From the NCBI GenBank assembly GCA_028822475.1, contig JAPKDT010000108.1:1-7005 (forward strand): 7,005 nt of DNA, given 5' to 3'. The stretch's first letter is position 1, and each line of letters begins with the position of its first letter. Shown in pieces: positions 6,714 to 7,005 of this stretch. Position numbers and translations under genes: made by a program. The DNA is from SAR324 cluster bacterium (GTDB taxonomy: Bacteria; SAR324; NAC60-12). The notes under the pieces are model-generated. The model searched no databases. It was not told the origin of the DNA and saw only the letters and a program-made list of their open reading frames with translations.

Positions 6714-7005
6714 AACAGTACATAACGGTAATCCCTTTAATTCCTGTTTCCTATTATCTTTTGAGTGCTGACTCTTGCGATCCTTTAGGTGATGCGATAA
6801 AACAGCTGATATGCTAAACTTATCAAATTCTACAGAATTAAACAGTTTGCTTAAATACAGAGTTGATACACTATTATAGTTTAGTAAACACAGTTGCTCA
6901 TTTTGATTAAAGAAAAATCACAATGATAATAGTATTATAAATAGGACTGATTTCTGAGAAAAACCATTTACTTAGAATTTGGCTGATGCACAGCCGCATT
7001 AATCA
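6714..7005. other. AT-rich non-coding tail with short palindromes
   Basis: No convincing gene lies in these 292 bases. The longest forward reading frame with an ATG is 22 codons (6811-6879), and the longest I found on the minus strand is 30 codons (6907-6999); neither has a ribosome binding site. There is no clear rho-independent terminator after the 574-residue gene: the only inverted repeat near its stop (AAACAG at 6713-6718 and CTGTTT at 6744-6749) has a 25-base loop. Short palindromes occur at 6840-6848, 6879-6889 and 6926-6938. The region probably carries the control sequences of a gene to the right of the window. Confidence 0.6.
6903..6930 (+). promoter_or_regulatory. possible sigma-70-type promoter pointing right
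   Basis: TTGATT (6903-6908, four of six matches to TTGACA) is followed after 16 bases by GATAAT (6925-6930, five of six matches to TATAAT). The -10 box overlaps a 13-base palindrome (6926-6938), where a repressor could bind. It would drive a gene starting beyond 7005. AT-rich DNA throws up such matches by chance, so this is tentative. Confidence 0.3.

Noticed and set aside
6811..6879. 22-codon forward open frame starting ATGCTAAAC
   Set aside because: Too short, with no ribosome binding site at proper spacing and no recognisable peptide.
6981..6995. GGCTG-ATGCA-CAGCC hairpin near the right edge
   Set aside because: The stem is only five base pairs and no T tract follows (GCATTAATCA), so it is not a terminator; the window ends too soon to judge a larger structure.
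6907..6999. 30-codon minus-strand open frame with a hydrophobic C-terminal stretch (TIIIVIFL)
   Set aside because: It has a leader-peptide-like look, but lacks a ribosome binding site and lies in AT-rich DNA where Ile/Phe/Leu runs arise by chance.
1..7005. An undescribed defence or mobile system
   Set aside because: RecD next to ankyrin and unknown genes prompted the idea, but there is no transposase, integrase, nuclease-toxin pair, reverse transcriptase, CRISPR repeat or flanking direct repeat, and RecD and Dus are housekeeping proteins.

Overview
The window holds four complete protein-coding genes that read as ordinary bacterial chromosome. One is on the minus strand: a tRNA-dihydrouridine synthase. 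Three are on the plus strand: a RecD-type helicase, an exported ankyrin-repeat protein, and a 574-residue protein I do not recognise. No tRNA, rRNA, CRISPR array, transposase, integrase or phage gene is visible. A possible tail of a fifth gene may run in from the left edge.

The base composition is moderately AT-rich, with AT-richer intergenic gaps. All frames use the standard bacterial code with TAA or TAG stops, and none of the four main genes ends in TGA. None of the four starts has a clear Shine-Dalgarno sequence. A classical RecD subunit normally works in RecBCD, which suggests a bacterium using RecBCD rather than AddAB. The Sec signal peptide on the ankyrin protein fits a cell with a periplasm but does not prove one. 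I cannot name the phylum from these genes.

Layout: 1-157 is a left flank with a short hairpin and a possible partial reading frame ending at 114. 158-1135 (minus) is dus. 1136-1271 is a divergent intergenic gap. 1272-3458 (plus) is recD. 3596-4903 (plus) is the exported ankyrin-repeat protein. 4989-6713 (plus) is the unknown two-part protein. 6714-7005 is AT-rich non-coding sequence with short palindromes and a possible promoter for a gene beyond the right edge.

The genes do not form an obvious pathway. dus acts in tRNA modification and recD in double-strand break repair. The last two genes follow recD on the same strand with gaps of 137 and 85 bases, so they may be transcribed together or from their own promoters. 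recB and recC are not here. The least explained items are the 574-residue protein and its pairing with the ankyrin protein. I see no convincing evidence for a new defence or mobile system.
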